From: Pseudomonas sp.
Lineage (GTDB): Bacteria > Pseudomonadota > Gammaproteobacteria > Pseudomonadales > Pseudomonadaceae
Assembly: GCF_017744435.1 (NCBI RefSeq)
Contig: NZ_JAGIBG010000017.1
Span: 1-64,000, forward strand
Reading direction: 5' to 3'
DNA length: 64,000 nt
Shown piece by piece: positions 18,544 through 26,524 of this stretch (position 1 is its first letter; each line of letters opens with the position of its first letter). Under the pieces are notes generated by a model that was not told where the DNA came from, did no database searches, and saw nothing but the letters and a program-made list of their open reading frames with translations. The position numbers were made by a program, and so were the translations under genes.

Positions 18544-19427
18544 AACACATAGAACAGGTTCGGCTCACTAACCAGATAAATGGTCCCCGCCTCATCCATC
18601 GCAATCCCCTCCGCCTGCGGCACCGTCGCCTTCAACCCCTGATAGCCCTTGCGCAACGACAAGCTACTCAGCGGCTTCCCCTCCACATCCAGCTCCAACA
18701 CCAACCGCGACTCATCCGACAGCGCCAGCAGATGCCCGCTGCGCTCATCGAACTGCAAGCTCGACAGATCCCGCACGAACAACCGTGAATCACGCTTGCG
18801 ATCCTGCACCACATGCACGGCATAAGGCTGCTCGGGGTGTTCATGCGGGAAGCCCTGCACCTCGTAGATCAACAGGGGATCACGCTCCTTGGCCACGAAC
18901 AGGCGCTTGCCCGCCGAGTCATAGGCCAGGCCCTCGAACCCCTTGTTGCCGTTCAGGCCGATACCCAGGCTCAACTGCTCGGCAGCGGCGGCATCGAGCA
19001 CCAGCGTGTCATCATCGAGGCGTACGCGGATCAGCCGCTGCAGGCGCTCATCGGTGATCACATAGGTGTTGGGCCCGACGTATTCCACGGCTTCCGGGTC
19101 GCCAAAGCCGGTCAGCGGCACGCGACGCAGGATACGCCCGTCCAGCGACAGCTCGATCAGCTCCGACCGGGCATTGGTGACCGTGAACAGGGTTTTGCGG
19201 TCGGGGTCGTAGGTCAGTGCGGAAAGGTCATCGTCCAGCCCTTCGACCGGCTGCGCCTCCATGACCACGCGATAGCGATCGAGGCCAACGCCCAGCTCGA
19301 CGGGCTGCCACCAGGCCTTGAAGTTGAACCAGCCCCGCTCGAACAGGCGGAACTCCTGACCGACCAGGCCCAGGAGCAGCAGCCCGGTGACAACAAGAGG
19401 CAGAAACAGACGAACAAAGCGACGCAT
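18519..19427 (-). CDS. SdiA-regulated/YjiK-type beta-propeller protein (copy 1)
   Basis: A 302-residue protein with an N-terminal membrane anchor or signal (about residues 8-25) and a periplasmic beta-propeller of the SdiA-regulated (YjiK-like) family. Diagnostic segments are DLSALTYDPDRKTLFTVTN, GFGDPEAVEYVG, NKGFEGLAYD, and the closing EGIAMDEAGTIYLVSEPNLFY. A GTG two codons upstream (19433) is an alternative start. It is a paralogue of the next gene, which ends 81 bases upstream on the same strand. Function is unknown. Confidence 0.75.
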   Translation of the reverse strand: MRRFVRLFLPLVVTGLLLLGLVGQEFRLFERGWFNFKAWWQPVELGVGLDRYRVVMEAQPVEGLDDDLSALTYDPDRKTLFTVTNARSELIELSLDGRILRRVPLTGFGDPEAVEYVGPNTYVITDERLQRLIRVRLDDDTLVLDAAAAEQLSLGIGLNGNKGFEGLAYDSAGKRLFVAKERDPLLIYEVQGFPHEHPEQPYAVHVVQDRKRDSRLFVRDLSSLQFDERSGHLLALSDESRLVLELDVEGKPLSSLSLRKGYQGLKATVPQAEGIAMDEAGTIYLVSEPNLFYVFEPAPTAP

Positions 19428-19508
19428 GACCACAGACTCGACATGAGGGACGCGAATCTAACCATGGCCGACTGAAGTGAACCTTAATGCCCGAACGGCT
19501 TGCTACTG

Positions 19509-20432
19509 CTACTGGCTTTTCTTGAAGCGATAGAACAGGTTCGGCTCGCTGACCATGTACAGGTTGCCCTGATCGTCCATGGCAACGCCTTCGGCACGCG
19601 GGATGGTGTGCTCCAGGCCGTTGAAACCACCCAGCAAGGTCATGAAGCTGACCTGCTGACCTTGCTCGTCAAGCTCCAGCAGCATGTTGGAATCGGCCGA
19701 CAACACCAGCAGATGCCCGGTGCGCGGGTCGACGCCCAGGGCCGACAGGTTGCGCAGGTCGAGCTGGTCGCTGGCCAGTACCTGCTTGTCACCTTTGAGC
19801 GGGCTGCGTCCATCGGTGCTCCAGGTGTACAGCTTCGGCGGTCGCTCCTCGCCAATCACCAGACGCTGGCGCATCGGGTCCCAGGCCACGCCTTCGAAGC
19901 CCTTGTTGCGCTTCACCGACTCGCCCAGGTCGTGACTCTGGAAGTCCGCGTGGTTCAGCGAGGCGGTCTGCGCATCTACCTTGACCACGGTCAGGTCGTG
20001 CAGGCGCTCGTCGGTGATCACCACGTTGCCATCTTCCATCACGGCGACACCCTCCGGGTTGCTCCAGCCTACCAGCGGGATCTTGCGCAGCACGTCGCCG
20101 TCGAGGCTGAGCTCGACCAGGAACGGGTTTTTGCCCATCACTGCGAACAGCGTGCGAGTGTGGGGGTTGTAGGCGACGTCCGAAGCTTCGTCATCTTCCA
20201 TGCCCGGCAGCACTTTGGCGTCGATGTCGACCTGATAGTCCGGCAGCCACACGCTCTCGCTGCGCTCGGCGCTGGTTTCAAAGCCTTCCTTGACCCACAG
20301 CATGCCACGGTCATCCCAGTGCATCGCCACCGCCACGCCGTAACCGATCACCGCCGCAACGGCCAGGCCGAAGGGCCAGCGCAGGTAGAAGCGGCGCTTG
20401 GGGGATGCGGATGCGCTGGAGGATGCTGGCAT
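19509..20432 (-). CDS. SdiA-regulated/YjiK-type beta-propeller protein (copy 2)
   Basis: A 307-residue paralogue of the downstream gene. It has a short cytoplasmic start, one membrane segment (about residues 19-38, WPFGLAVAAVIGYGVAVAMHW) and a periplasmic propeller with the same repeated landmarks (SNPEGVAVMEDGNVVITDE, NKGFEGVAWDP, EGVAMDDQGNLYMVSEPNLFY). The two copies form a tandem pair and probably arose by duplication. No activity is known; calcium or sugar-phosphate binding has been suggested for such propellers but cannot be read here. Confidence 0.75.
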   Translation of the reverse strand: MPASSSASASPKRRFYLRWPFGLAVAAVIGYGVAVAMHWDDRGMLWVKEGFETSAERSESVWLPDYQVDIDAKVLPGMEDDEASDVAYNPHTRTLFAVMGKNPFLVELSLDGDVLRKIPLVGWSNPEGVAVMEDGNVVITDERLHDLTVVKVDAQTASLNHADFQSHDLGESVKRNKGFEGVAWDPMRQRLVIGEERPPKLYTWSTDGRSPLKGDKQVLASDQLDLRNLSALGVDPRTGHLLVLSADSNMLLELDEQGQQVSFMTLLGGFNGLEHTIPRAEGVAMDDQGNLYMVSEPNLFYRFKKSQ

Positions 20433-20507
20433 GCGAAAGTCCTGGGGAAATGGGCGAAGATCCGCGCATTATCCGGATAGGGTGTGAAAAAATCGGTAAA
20501 CCGCGCC

Positions 20508-20603
20508 AGCCTCTTCGCGGGCACGCCCGCTCCCACAGGGATCGCACAGTGCCTGAGGCTTGTGCATCACCTGTGGGAGCGGGCGAGCCCGCGAAGAAGG
20601 CCG
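20508..20603. repeat. REPIN (paired REP elements)
   Basis: Inverted REP copies (GCCTCTTCGCGGGCACGCCC near 20509; reverse copy ending GAAGAAGGC near 20601) lie between the FAH-family gene and the upstream end of the second propeller gene. Confidence 0.9.
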
Positions 20604-20616
20604 CCGCGGTATGGGC

Positions 20617-21282
20617 TCAGAGCACCCGGCTCTCGAAACGGCAGACGCCCGGCAGCTCCAGCACCAGCTCGTCACCGACAGTGAACGGCCCGACACCGGC
20701 CGGGGTGCCGGTCAGGATCACATCCCCCGCCTGCAGCGAGAAATGCGCCGCCATGTACTGGATGATCGGCACGATCGGGTTGAGCATCATCGCGCTGTTG
20801 CCGTCCTGGCGCACTTCACCATTGATGGTCAGGCGCACCGGAATATCGGTCACATCTTCAAAGGACGCAGCGGAAACGAACGGTGGCAGCACGCAAGCGC
20901 CGTCAAAGCTCTTGCACAGCTCCCATGGCAGGCCTTTTTCCTTGAGCTTGGCCTGCACGTCGCGCAGGGTCAGGTCCAGCGCCGGGGCGTAACCGGAGAT
21001 GGCGTCCAGCACTTCTTCCTCGGACGCACTGGACGACAGCGGCTTGCCCAGCAGCACGGCGATTTCGGCCTCGTAGTGCACCGAGCCACGGTCGGTCGGG
21101 ATCTTGAACCCACCTTCCAGCGGCACCACGCAGCTACCCGGCTTGATGAACAGCAGCGGCTCGGAAGGAATGGGGTTGTCCAGTTCCTTGGCATGTTCGG
21201 CGTAGTTGCGGCCGATGCACACCACCTTGCCCAGCGGGAAATGAATGCGCGTGCCGTCTACATACTGGTGCTGGTAACTCAT
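20617..21282 (-). CDS. FAH-family hydrolase (fumarylpyruvate hydrolase/FAHD1-like)
   Basis: A 221-residue cytoplasmic enzyme of the fumarylacetoacetate hydrolase family. Landmarks are VVCIGRNYAEHAKEL at the start, the metal-binding acids in SVHYEAEIAVLLG, and the C-terminal VILTGTPAGVGP. The short single-domain form matches bacterial acylpyruvate hydrolases or oxaloacetate decarboxylases related to FAHD1. It starts 24 bases downstream of the D-2-hydroxyglutarate dehydrogenase gene and may be cotranscribed, suggesting a clean-up role for alpha-keto acids (inference). Confidence 0.82.
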   Translation of the reverse strand: MSYQHQYVDGTRIHFPLGKVVCIGRNYAEHAKELDNPIPSEPLLFIKPGSCVVPLEGGFKIPTDRGSVHYEAEIAVLLGKPLSSSASEEEVLDAISGYAPALDLTLRDVQAKLKEKGLPWELCKSFDGACVLPPFVSAASFEDVTDIPVRLTINGEVRQDGNSAMMLNPIVPIIQYMAAHFSLQAGDVILTGTPAGVGPFTVGDELVLELPGVCRFESRVL

Positions 21283-21306
21283 GGCCGACTCCTTTGATTA
21301 CTGCTT

Positions 21307-22704
21307 TTATTCAGGAGCGAAGATCTTACCCGGATTCATGATGCCGTTAGGGTCGAAGACGGCCTTTATTGCCTTCATGCAGGCAATTTCCTCAGGCGAA
21401 CGGCTGTAGCCCAGGTAGTCGCGCTTGGTCATGCCCACGCCGTGCTCGGCCGAGATCGAACCGTTGTAACGCTGGACGATCTCGAACACCCATTTGTTGA
21501 CCTTGGTGCACGAGGCGAAGAAGTCATCCTTGCTCATGTGCTCGGGCTTGAGGATGTTCAGGTGCAGGTTGCCGTCGCCAATGTGGCCGTACCAGACCAC
21601 TTCATAGTCGGGGTAATGCTCGCTGACGATGGCATCGATATCGCGCAGGAACGCCGGCACCTTGGAAACGGTGACGGAAATGTCGTTCTTGTAGGGCGTC
21701 CAGTGGGAGATGGTCTCGGACAGGTACTCGCGCAGCTTCCACAGGTTCTTCAGCTGGGTTTCGCTCTGGCTCATCACCCCATCCAGCACCCAGCCCTGCT
21801 CGACGCAGTGCTCGAAGGTGGCCAGCGCTTCGTTGGCCACCTCCTCGGTGCTGGCTTCGAACTCCAGCAAGGCATAGAACGGGCAGTCGGTGTCGAACGG
21901 GGCCGGCACATCGCCACGGGCCATGATCTTGGCCAGGCCCTTGTCGGAGAAGAACTCGAAGGCGGTCAGGTCGAGCTTGCCCTGGAAGGCATGCAACACC
22001 GGCATGATCGAGTCGAAGTCCGGCGTGCCCAGCACCATGGCGGTGAGGTTGCGCGGGGCGCGGTCCAGGCGCATGGTCGCTTCGACCACGAAACCCAGGG
22101 TGCCTTCGGCGCCTATGAACAGTTGGCGCAAGTCATAACCGGTGGCGTTCTTGATCAGGTCCTTGTTCAGTTCCAGCAGTTCGCCCTTGCCGGTGACCAC
22201 TTTCAGGCCGGCCACCCAGTTGCGGGTCATGCCGTAACGGATGACCTTGATACCGCCAGCATTGGTGCCGATGTTGCCGCCAATCTGGCTGGAGCCGCTG
22301 GAGGCGAAGTCCACCGGGTAATACAGGCCATGCTCTTCGGCAAAGGCCTGCAACTGACGAGTAATCACACCCGGCTGGCACACCACAGTGCGGTCGAAGG
22401 CATTGAAATCAACAATCTGGTTCATGTAGTCAAAAGAGACGACGACTTCGCCATTGGCCGCCACGGCCCCGGCGGAAAGCCCGGTGCGTCCGCCGGACGG
22501 CACCAGCGCGGCCTGGTGCTGGTTGGCCCAGCGCACGATGGCCTGCACCTGTTCTACTGTCTTGGGGAACACGATGGCCGTGGGCGCAGGCGGGTAATGC
22601 TTGGTCCAGTCCTTGCCGTAGGCCTCCAGGGAAGCGGGGTCGGTCAGGACCTTGCCAGGGTCGACAAGGGTCATCAGTTCATCAATTACAGCGGGGTGGG
22701 TCAT
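21307..22704 (-). CDS. D-2-hydroxyglutarate dehydrogenase (FAD-linked)
   Basis: A 465-residue flavoprotein of the GlcD/D2HGDH family. The FAD-binding PCMH domain shows VPSGGRTGLSAGAVA and SSQIGGNIGTNAGG. The C-terminal oxidase domain carries WYGHIGDGNLHLNI and SAEHGVGMTK. It oxidises D-2-hydroxyglutarate to 2-oxoglutarate and passes electrons to the respiratory chain. It is divergent from serA; in Pseudomonas this enzyme is known to remove the D-2-hydroxyglutarate made by SerA, so the pairing supports the specific call over a D-lactate or glycolate enzyme. The ATG at 22704 gives the family N-terminus; an ATG at 22743 is less likely. Confidence 0.85.
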   Translation of the reverse strand: MTHPAVIDELMTLVDPGKVLTDPASLEAYGKDWTKHYPPAPTAIVFPKTVEQVQAIVRWANQHQAALVPSGGRTGLSAGAVAANGEVVVSFDYMNQIVDFNAFDRTVVCQPGVITRQLQAFAEEHGLYYPVDFASSGSSQIGGNIGTNAGGIKVIRYGMTRNWVAGLKVVTGKGELLELNKDLIKNATGYDLRQLFIGAEGTLGFVVEATMRLDRAPRNLTAMVLGTPDFDSIMPVLHAFQGKLDLTAFEFFSDKGLAKIMARGDVPAPFDTDCPFYALLEFEASTEEVANEALATFEHCVEQGWVLDGVMSQSETQLKNLWKLREYLSETISHWTPYKNDISVTVSKVPAFLRDIDAIVSEHYPDYEVVWYGHIGDGNLHLNILKPEHMSKDDFFASCTKVNKWVFEIVQRYNGSISAEHGVGMTKRDYLGYSRSPEEIACMKAIKAVFDPNGIMNPGKIFAPE

Positions 22705-22875
22705 CGCTGGAACTCTCGACTTATTCATAGTCACCCTGAGCACTCTTCACCTGTCGGGATAAGCTCAGATTGTGTCGCGTATGCTAGCATAGCCCTCCCG
22801 CTGTTCATGCTAAGGCTGCCCTAGCGCCTGGCATCAGTCCTCGCCATTTTTTCTCCGGGATACAGGTTTACGCAG

Positions 22876-24105
22876 ATGAGCAAGACTTCTCTCGACAAGA
22901 GCAAGATCCGGTTCCTTCTTCTTGAAGGTGTGCACCAGAACGCAGTCGATACCCTCAAGGCTGCCGGCTACACCAACATCGAATACCTCACCGGTTCATT
23001 GCCGGATGCCGAGCTGAAAGAAAAGATCGCCGATGCCCACTTCATCGGTATCCGCTCGCGCACCCAACTGACCGAAGAAATCTTCGACTGCGCCAAGAAA
23101 CTGGTCGCCGTCGGCTGCTTCTGCATCGGCACCAACCAGGTCGACCTGGCTGCGGCCCGCGAGCGTGGTATCGCCGTCTTCAACGCACCGTACTCCAACA
23201 CCCGTTCGGTGGCCGAGCTGGTGCTGGCCGAGGCCATCCTGCTGCTGCGCGGCATCCCTGAGAAGAACGCTTCCTGCCACCGTGGCGGCTGGATCAAGAG
23301 CGCGGCCAACTCGTTCGAGATCCGCGGCAAGAAGCTGGGCATCGTCGGCTACGGCTCGATCGGTACCCAACTGTCGGTCCTGGCAGAAAACCTGGGCATG
23401 CAGGTGTACTTCTACGACCCGCTGACCAAGCTGCCGCTGGGCAACGCCGTACAGGTCACCAGCCTCAACGAACTGCTGGGCCTGGCCGACATCGTTTCGC
23501 TGCACGTGCCTGAGCTGCCATCCACCCAGTGGATGATCGGCGAGAAGGAAATCCGTGCGATGAAGAAGGGCTCGATCCTGATCAACGCCGCCCGTGGCAC
23601 CGTGGTCGAACTGGACCACCTGGCCGCCGCGATCAAGGACAAGCACCTGATCGGCGCCGCCATCGACGTGTTCCCGGTCGAGCCGCGCTCCAACGATGAA
23701 GAGTTCGAAAGCCCGCTGCGTGGCCTGGACAACGTGATCCTGACCCCGCACATCGGTGGTTCCACCGCCGAAGCCCAGGCCAACATCGGCCTGGAAGTGG
23801 CCGAGAAGCTGGTCAAGTACAGCGACAACGGTACTTCGGTATCGTCGGTCAACTTCCCGGAAGTTGCCCTGCCGGCGCACCCAGGCAAGCACCGCCTGCT
23901 GCACATCCACGAAAACATCCCGGGCGTGCTCAGCGAGATCAACAAGGTCTTCGCCGAGAACGCCATCAACATCTCCGGTCAGTTCCTGCAGACCAACGAG
24001 AAAGTCGGTTACGTAGTAATCGACGTTGACGCCGAGTACTCCGACCTGGCGCAGGAAAAACTGCAACAGGTCAAAGGCACCATCCGTTCGCGCGTTCTGT
24101 TCTAA
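22876..24105 (+). CDS. serA: D-3-phosphoglycerate dehydrogenase
   Basis: A 409-residue cytoplasmic enzyme that commits 3-phosphoglycerate to serine synthesis. The NAD fold has GIVGYGSIGTQLS, the catalytic arginine lies in INAARGTVVE, and the catalytic histidine in TPHIGGSTAEAQ. A C-terminal ACT domain (about residues 335-409) gives serine feedback. This class can use 2-oxoglutarate as hydride acceptor, making D-2-hydroxyglutarate, which fits the divergent dehydrogenase gene. A strong terminator follows. Confidence 0.97.
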   Translation: MSKTSLDKSKIRFLLLEGVHQNAVDTLKAAGYTNIEYLTGSLPDAELKEKIADAHFIGIRSRTQLTEEIFDCAKKLVAVGCFCIGTNQVDLAAARERGIAVFNAPYSNTRSVAELVLAEAILLLRGIPEKNASCHRGGWIKSAANSFEIRGKKLGIVGYGSIGTQLSVLAENLGMQVYFYDPLTKLPLGNAVQVTSLNELLGLADIVSLHVPELPSTQWMIGEKEIRAMKKGSILINAARGTVVELDHLAAAIKDKHLIGAAIDVFPVEPRSNDEEFESPLRGLDNVILTPHIGGSTAEAQANIGLEVAEKLVKYSDNGTSVSSVNFPEVALPAHPGKHRLLHIHENIPGVLSEINKVFAENAINISGQFLQTNEKVGYVVIDVDAEYSDLAQEKLQQVKGTIRSRVLF

Positions 24106-24120
24106 GGTCGCTGGCGGTAT

Positions 24121-24156
24121 AAAAAAAGGGAGGCCCTGGTGGCCTCCTTTTTTTAT
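24121..24156. terminator. bidirectional rho-independent terminator
   Basis: The stem GGGAGGCC / GGCCTCC around a short loop is flanked by A7 on the left and T8 on the right, so it can stop transcripts from both serA and the convergent DUF4399 gene. It overlaps the last codon of the latter. Confidence 0.92.
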
Positions 24157-24629
24157 TTCACTTCTACAGTGATCTTATTCGATTCGACACTCGGCTTGAA
24201 CGGCACGTGATACTGGTCACCCAATACCAGTTGCAGGGTGTGTTTGCCCGGTGTCAGGGTGATGGTCGTTTCGGTCTGCGCCTTGCCGAAGTGCAGTACT
24301 TGCGGGCCGGCTGGCAACGCGGTACCGGCTGCCGGCATCAGGCTGGTCGGCAAAGGCATGTCGGCCGCAGGTTCCTTGTCCACATCCACCAGCAGGTGGT
24401 GGTGGCCAGTATGCGGGGTCTGGTCTCCCGCTGGCTTGAGTTCCATGCCCTCGATGCCGAACTTGACGGTGAAGGTCGCGGCGACCTGCTCGCCATCTTT
24501 GGGGGAAAGGATGGAAACCTTGGCACCCGCGGGCGGCTCCTGGCTCTTCAGGGCATCTGCGGCGCTGGCGAGCACCGAGACGCCCATCAGCAGACCGGCA
24601 ACGGCAGCACGCGAAAATAGGCTGTTCAT
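24153..24629 (-). CDS. DUF4399 periplasmic protein
   Basis: A 158-residue secreted protein with a signal peptide ending near residue 23 (SVLASAADA). The rest is a DUF4399 domain containing the conserved TGHHHLLVDVD, with three adjacent histidines that could bind a metal, and the closing KHTLQLVLGDQYHVPF. The domain is sometimes linked to rod-shape or copper-related proteins; no function is established. Confidence 0.8.
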   Translation of the reverse strand: MNSLFSRAAVAGLLMGVSVLASAADALKSQEPPAGAKVSILSPKDGEQVAATFTVKFGIEGMELKPAGDQTPHTGHHHLLVDVDKEPAADMPLPTSLMPAAGTALPAGPQVLHFGKAQTETTITLTPGKHTLQLVLGDQYHVPFKPSVESNKITVEVK

Positions 24630-24828
24630 TCACTTCTCCTGTGATTCACTTATTGACCGCTGCCAGTAAAACGAACGGCGGCGGTAGTTCACGATAGCCC
24701 ACAAAGAGAAATATTTCAGTTAGGGTTAAACCTCGCCAAGGCTTCAAGGTCATAGGCTGCGCTCGACCGCGACGGGGAAGAAAGTCGCGGCGAAAGTTAT
24801 TCATCTGCTTAAGAAAAAGGGGCACTAC

Positions 24829-25344
24829 ATGCGTTCGACCATAGGCGTACTGCTGGCAGTACTGATCACGCCATTGGCTCAGGCCGAGCTGATAGACGAA
24901 ATTGCCGACCGGGGCGAATTGCGCATTGCCGTACAGGCCGATAACGCGCCCTATTCGTTCAAGGAAAACGACCGCCTGACTGGCTTTGAAATCGAGTTCG
25001 GCCAGGACCTGGCCCGGGAACTGGACCTGCGCGCCGAATTCGTCGAGGCGACGTCAGCGGAAGTGCTGCCGGGCGTGGAAAGTGGCAAGTATGACGTCTC
25101 GCTGATCCCGTCGAGCGAGTCGCCCAAGGCCGATGGCCCATTCGACGTGAGCCAGGCATTTGGCGAAAAGAAGCTGGTGATTCCGTTCCAGAAGGACAAC
25201 CCGGCGTTCGAAAGCGCGGTGAACAATGCACTTGATCGCCTGAAGAGCAGTGGCCGTACGGCGGAGCTGGAACAGAAGTGGTTCAGCAACCTGCAGCCAG
25301 CTCAGCCAACGCCTGCTGCGCTTGCTCCAGCTCCAACTCACTGA
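24829..25344 (+). CDS. periplasmic solute-binding protein, SBP_bac_3 type (short)
   Basis: A 171-residue secreted protein: signal peptide of about 19 residues (LITPLAQA) followed by an amino-acid-binding-type domain (IADRGELRIAVQADNAPYSF, LTGFEIEFGQDLARELDL). At 171 residues it is shorter than the usual 230-260. It has SGKYDVSLIPSSESPKADGP and then jumps to the closing region, so about one lobe is reduced. Its last 17-20 residues are proline- and alanine-rich and are encoded opposite the end of the convergent DUF523 gene. No transporter genes adjoin it. It may be a sensor or a reduced relic. Confidence 0.7.
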   Translation: MRSTIGVLLAVLITPLAQAELIDEIADRGELRIAVQADNAPYSFKENDRLTGFEIEFGQDLARELDLRAEFVEATSAEVLPGVESGKYDVSLIPSSESPKADGPFDVSQAFGEKKLVIPFQKDNPAFESAVNNALDRLKSSGRTAELEQKWFSNLQPAQPTPAALAPAPTH

Positions 25345-25792
25345 ACACCTGTACCCCAGCACGCCGCAGCAAGGCTGCGGCAACTCCTTCGCCTGGCACC
25401 TTCACCCCACTGAAGGTGCCATCGTAGACCAACCGGTTGCCGCACGAAGGGCTACCCGCCTTCAGCACCGCCACCCGAATGCCATGCCGCTGCACCAATG
25501 CCAGCGCCTGCTGCGCCCCGGCCAGAAACTCGGTACTGACGTCCTCACCGGTCACTGTCAGCACCTGCGCCCCGCCATCGAGCACCTGCGCGCCCTGGCC
25601 ACCGGGGATCTCCGCCGGCGGGCGCGGTGTCGGCAAGCCGCCAGCCACCTCGGGGCACAGTGGCACCACACGCCCTTCGGCCTGCCACTGCTGCAATAAA
25701 TCAGGATGCCCGCTGGCCCGGCCGTCATAGCGCACCGGCTGCCCCAGCAGGCAGGCGCTCACCAGTACCTTGGGCAGATCAGAACGGGTCAT
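25283..25792 (-). CDS. DUF523 family protein
   Basis: A 169-residue protein of the DUF523 family, with the conserved opening VLVSACLLGQPVRYDG, the central CPEVAGGLPTPRPPAEI, and the cysteine-containing GSPSCGNRLVYDG. Its conserved cysteines suggest an iron-sulfur or redox site, but function is unknown. The start lies inside the end of the upstream hydroxylase gene (14-base overlap; a GTG at 25798 is an alternative), implying translational coupling. Its 3' end overlaps the convergent binding-protein gene by 62 bases. Confidence 0.83.
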   Translation of the reverse strand: MTRSDLPKVLVSACLLGQPVRYDGRASGHPDLLQQWQAEGRVVPLCPEVAGGLPTPRPPAEIPGGQGAQVLDGGAQVLTVTGEDVSTEFLAGAQQALALVQRHGIRVAVLKAGSPSCGNRLVYDGTFSGVKVPGEGVAAALLRRAGVQVFSELELEQAQQALAELAAGC

Positions 25793-26420
25793 TGCCACGG
25801 CGCCGGAACCAGCCGGTCAACGACAGGCGCTCGCGCCTGGCTGGCAGTACCTCGTGCGGCACTTCACCGGAAAGGAAAATCGCCAGGCAGCCCGCCACCG
25901 GCTGCACATCGTGCTCGACATCATCCGCCAGGAACATACGCAGTTGCCCGCCGTCTTCCGGCTGCCAGTCTTCGTTGAGATAAAGCACCGCCGACACCAT
26001 GCGCCGGTCATCGTCGCGGAAGCGGTCCAGGTGCCGGCGATAGAACGCCCCCGGTGGGTACAGGGCGAAGTGGCACTCGAAATCTTCCAGGCCAAGGAAC
26101 AAGCCCTGGTTGATGGCCTGACGCAACTGGTCCATGGCTGCCAGGTACTGGTCGCAGGCCTCGGCCTGGCCAGGGTCGATCCACTGGATCTGGTCGCCGC
26201 GAATGCTCTCGCGTACCTCCTGGGCGTCACCGCGCCCCACCCCGGCCGGGTTGAGTTCGCCTTCGGCATCACGGCGCCGGCATTCGGTCGCCAACGCGCG
26301 CACCAGGTCGCCAGGCAGAAAGAGCGCCTGCTGCGACCAGCCATGGGTGGCCAGATCGTCGACGACGGCCGCAAGCATCGGGTTTTCGGGGGAGATGTGC
26401 ATGGCGCGCATCATATCCAT
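25779..26420 (-). CDS. PHD2-like 2-oxoglutarate/Fe(II) prolyl hydroxylase (PPHD type)
   Basis: A 213-residue dioxygenase closely resembling human HIF prolyl hydroxylase PHD2 in its core: YPPGAFYRRHLDRF, VLYLNEDWQPEDGGQLRMF, and GEVPHEVLPARRERLSLTGW. The iron ligands read H130, D132 and H189, and R198 sits nine residues after the last histidine, as does the 2-oxoglutarate-binding arginine of PHD2. A Pseudomonas enzyme of this type is known to hydroxylate a proline of elongation factor Tu; this is very likely its counterpart. Several ATGs lie close together (26420, 26414, 26411, 26402); an AGGG site favours 26414 or 26411. Confidence 0.82.
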   Translation of the reverse strand: MDMMRAMHISPENPMLAAVVDDLATHGWSQQALFLPGDLVRALATECRRRDAEGELNPAGVGRGDAQEVRESIRGDQIQWIDPGQAEACDQYLAAMDQLRQAINQGLFLGLEDFECHFALYPPGAFYRRHLDRFRDDDRRMVSAVLYLNEDWQPEDGGQLRMFLADDVEHDVQPVAGCLAIFLSGEVPHEVLPARRERLSLTGWFRRRGNDPF

Positions 26421-26524
26421 TCGCCCTGTCGGCGCACAGCGCCACTTGGCTGAGAAGCGTTCGGATTGCTCGACAAAACGGCGCCGGGCCTAGGACAATA
26501 GCCACCTGCCGACAGGAGTCCTGA

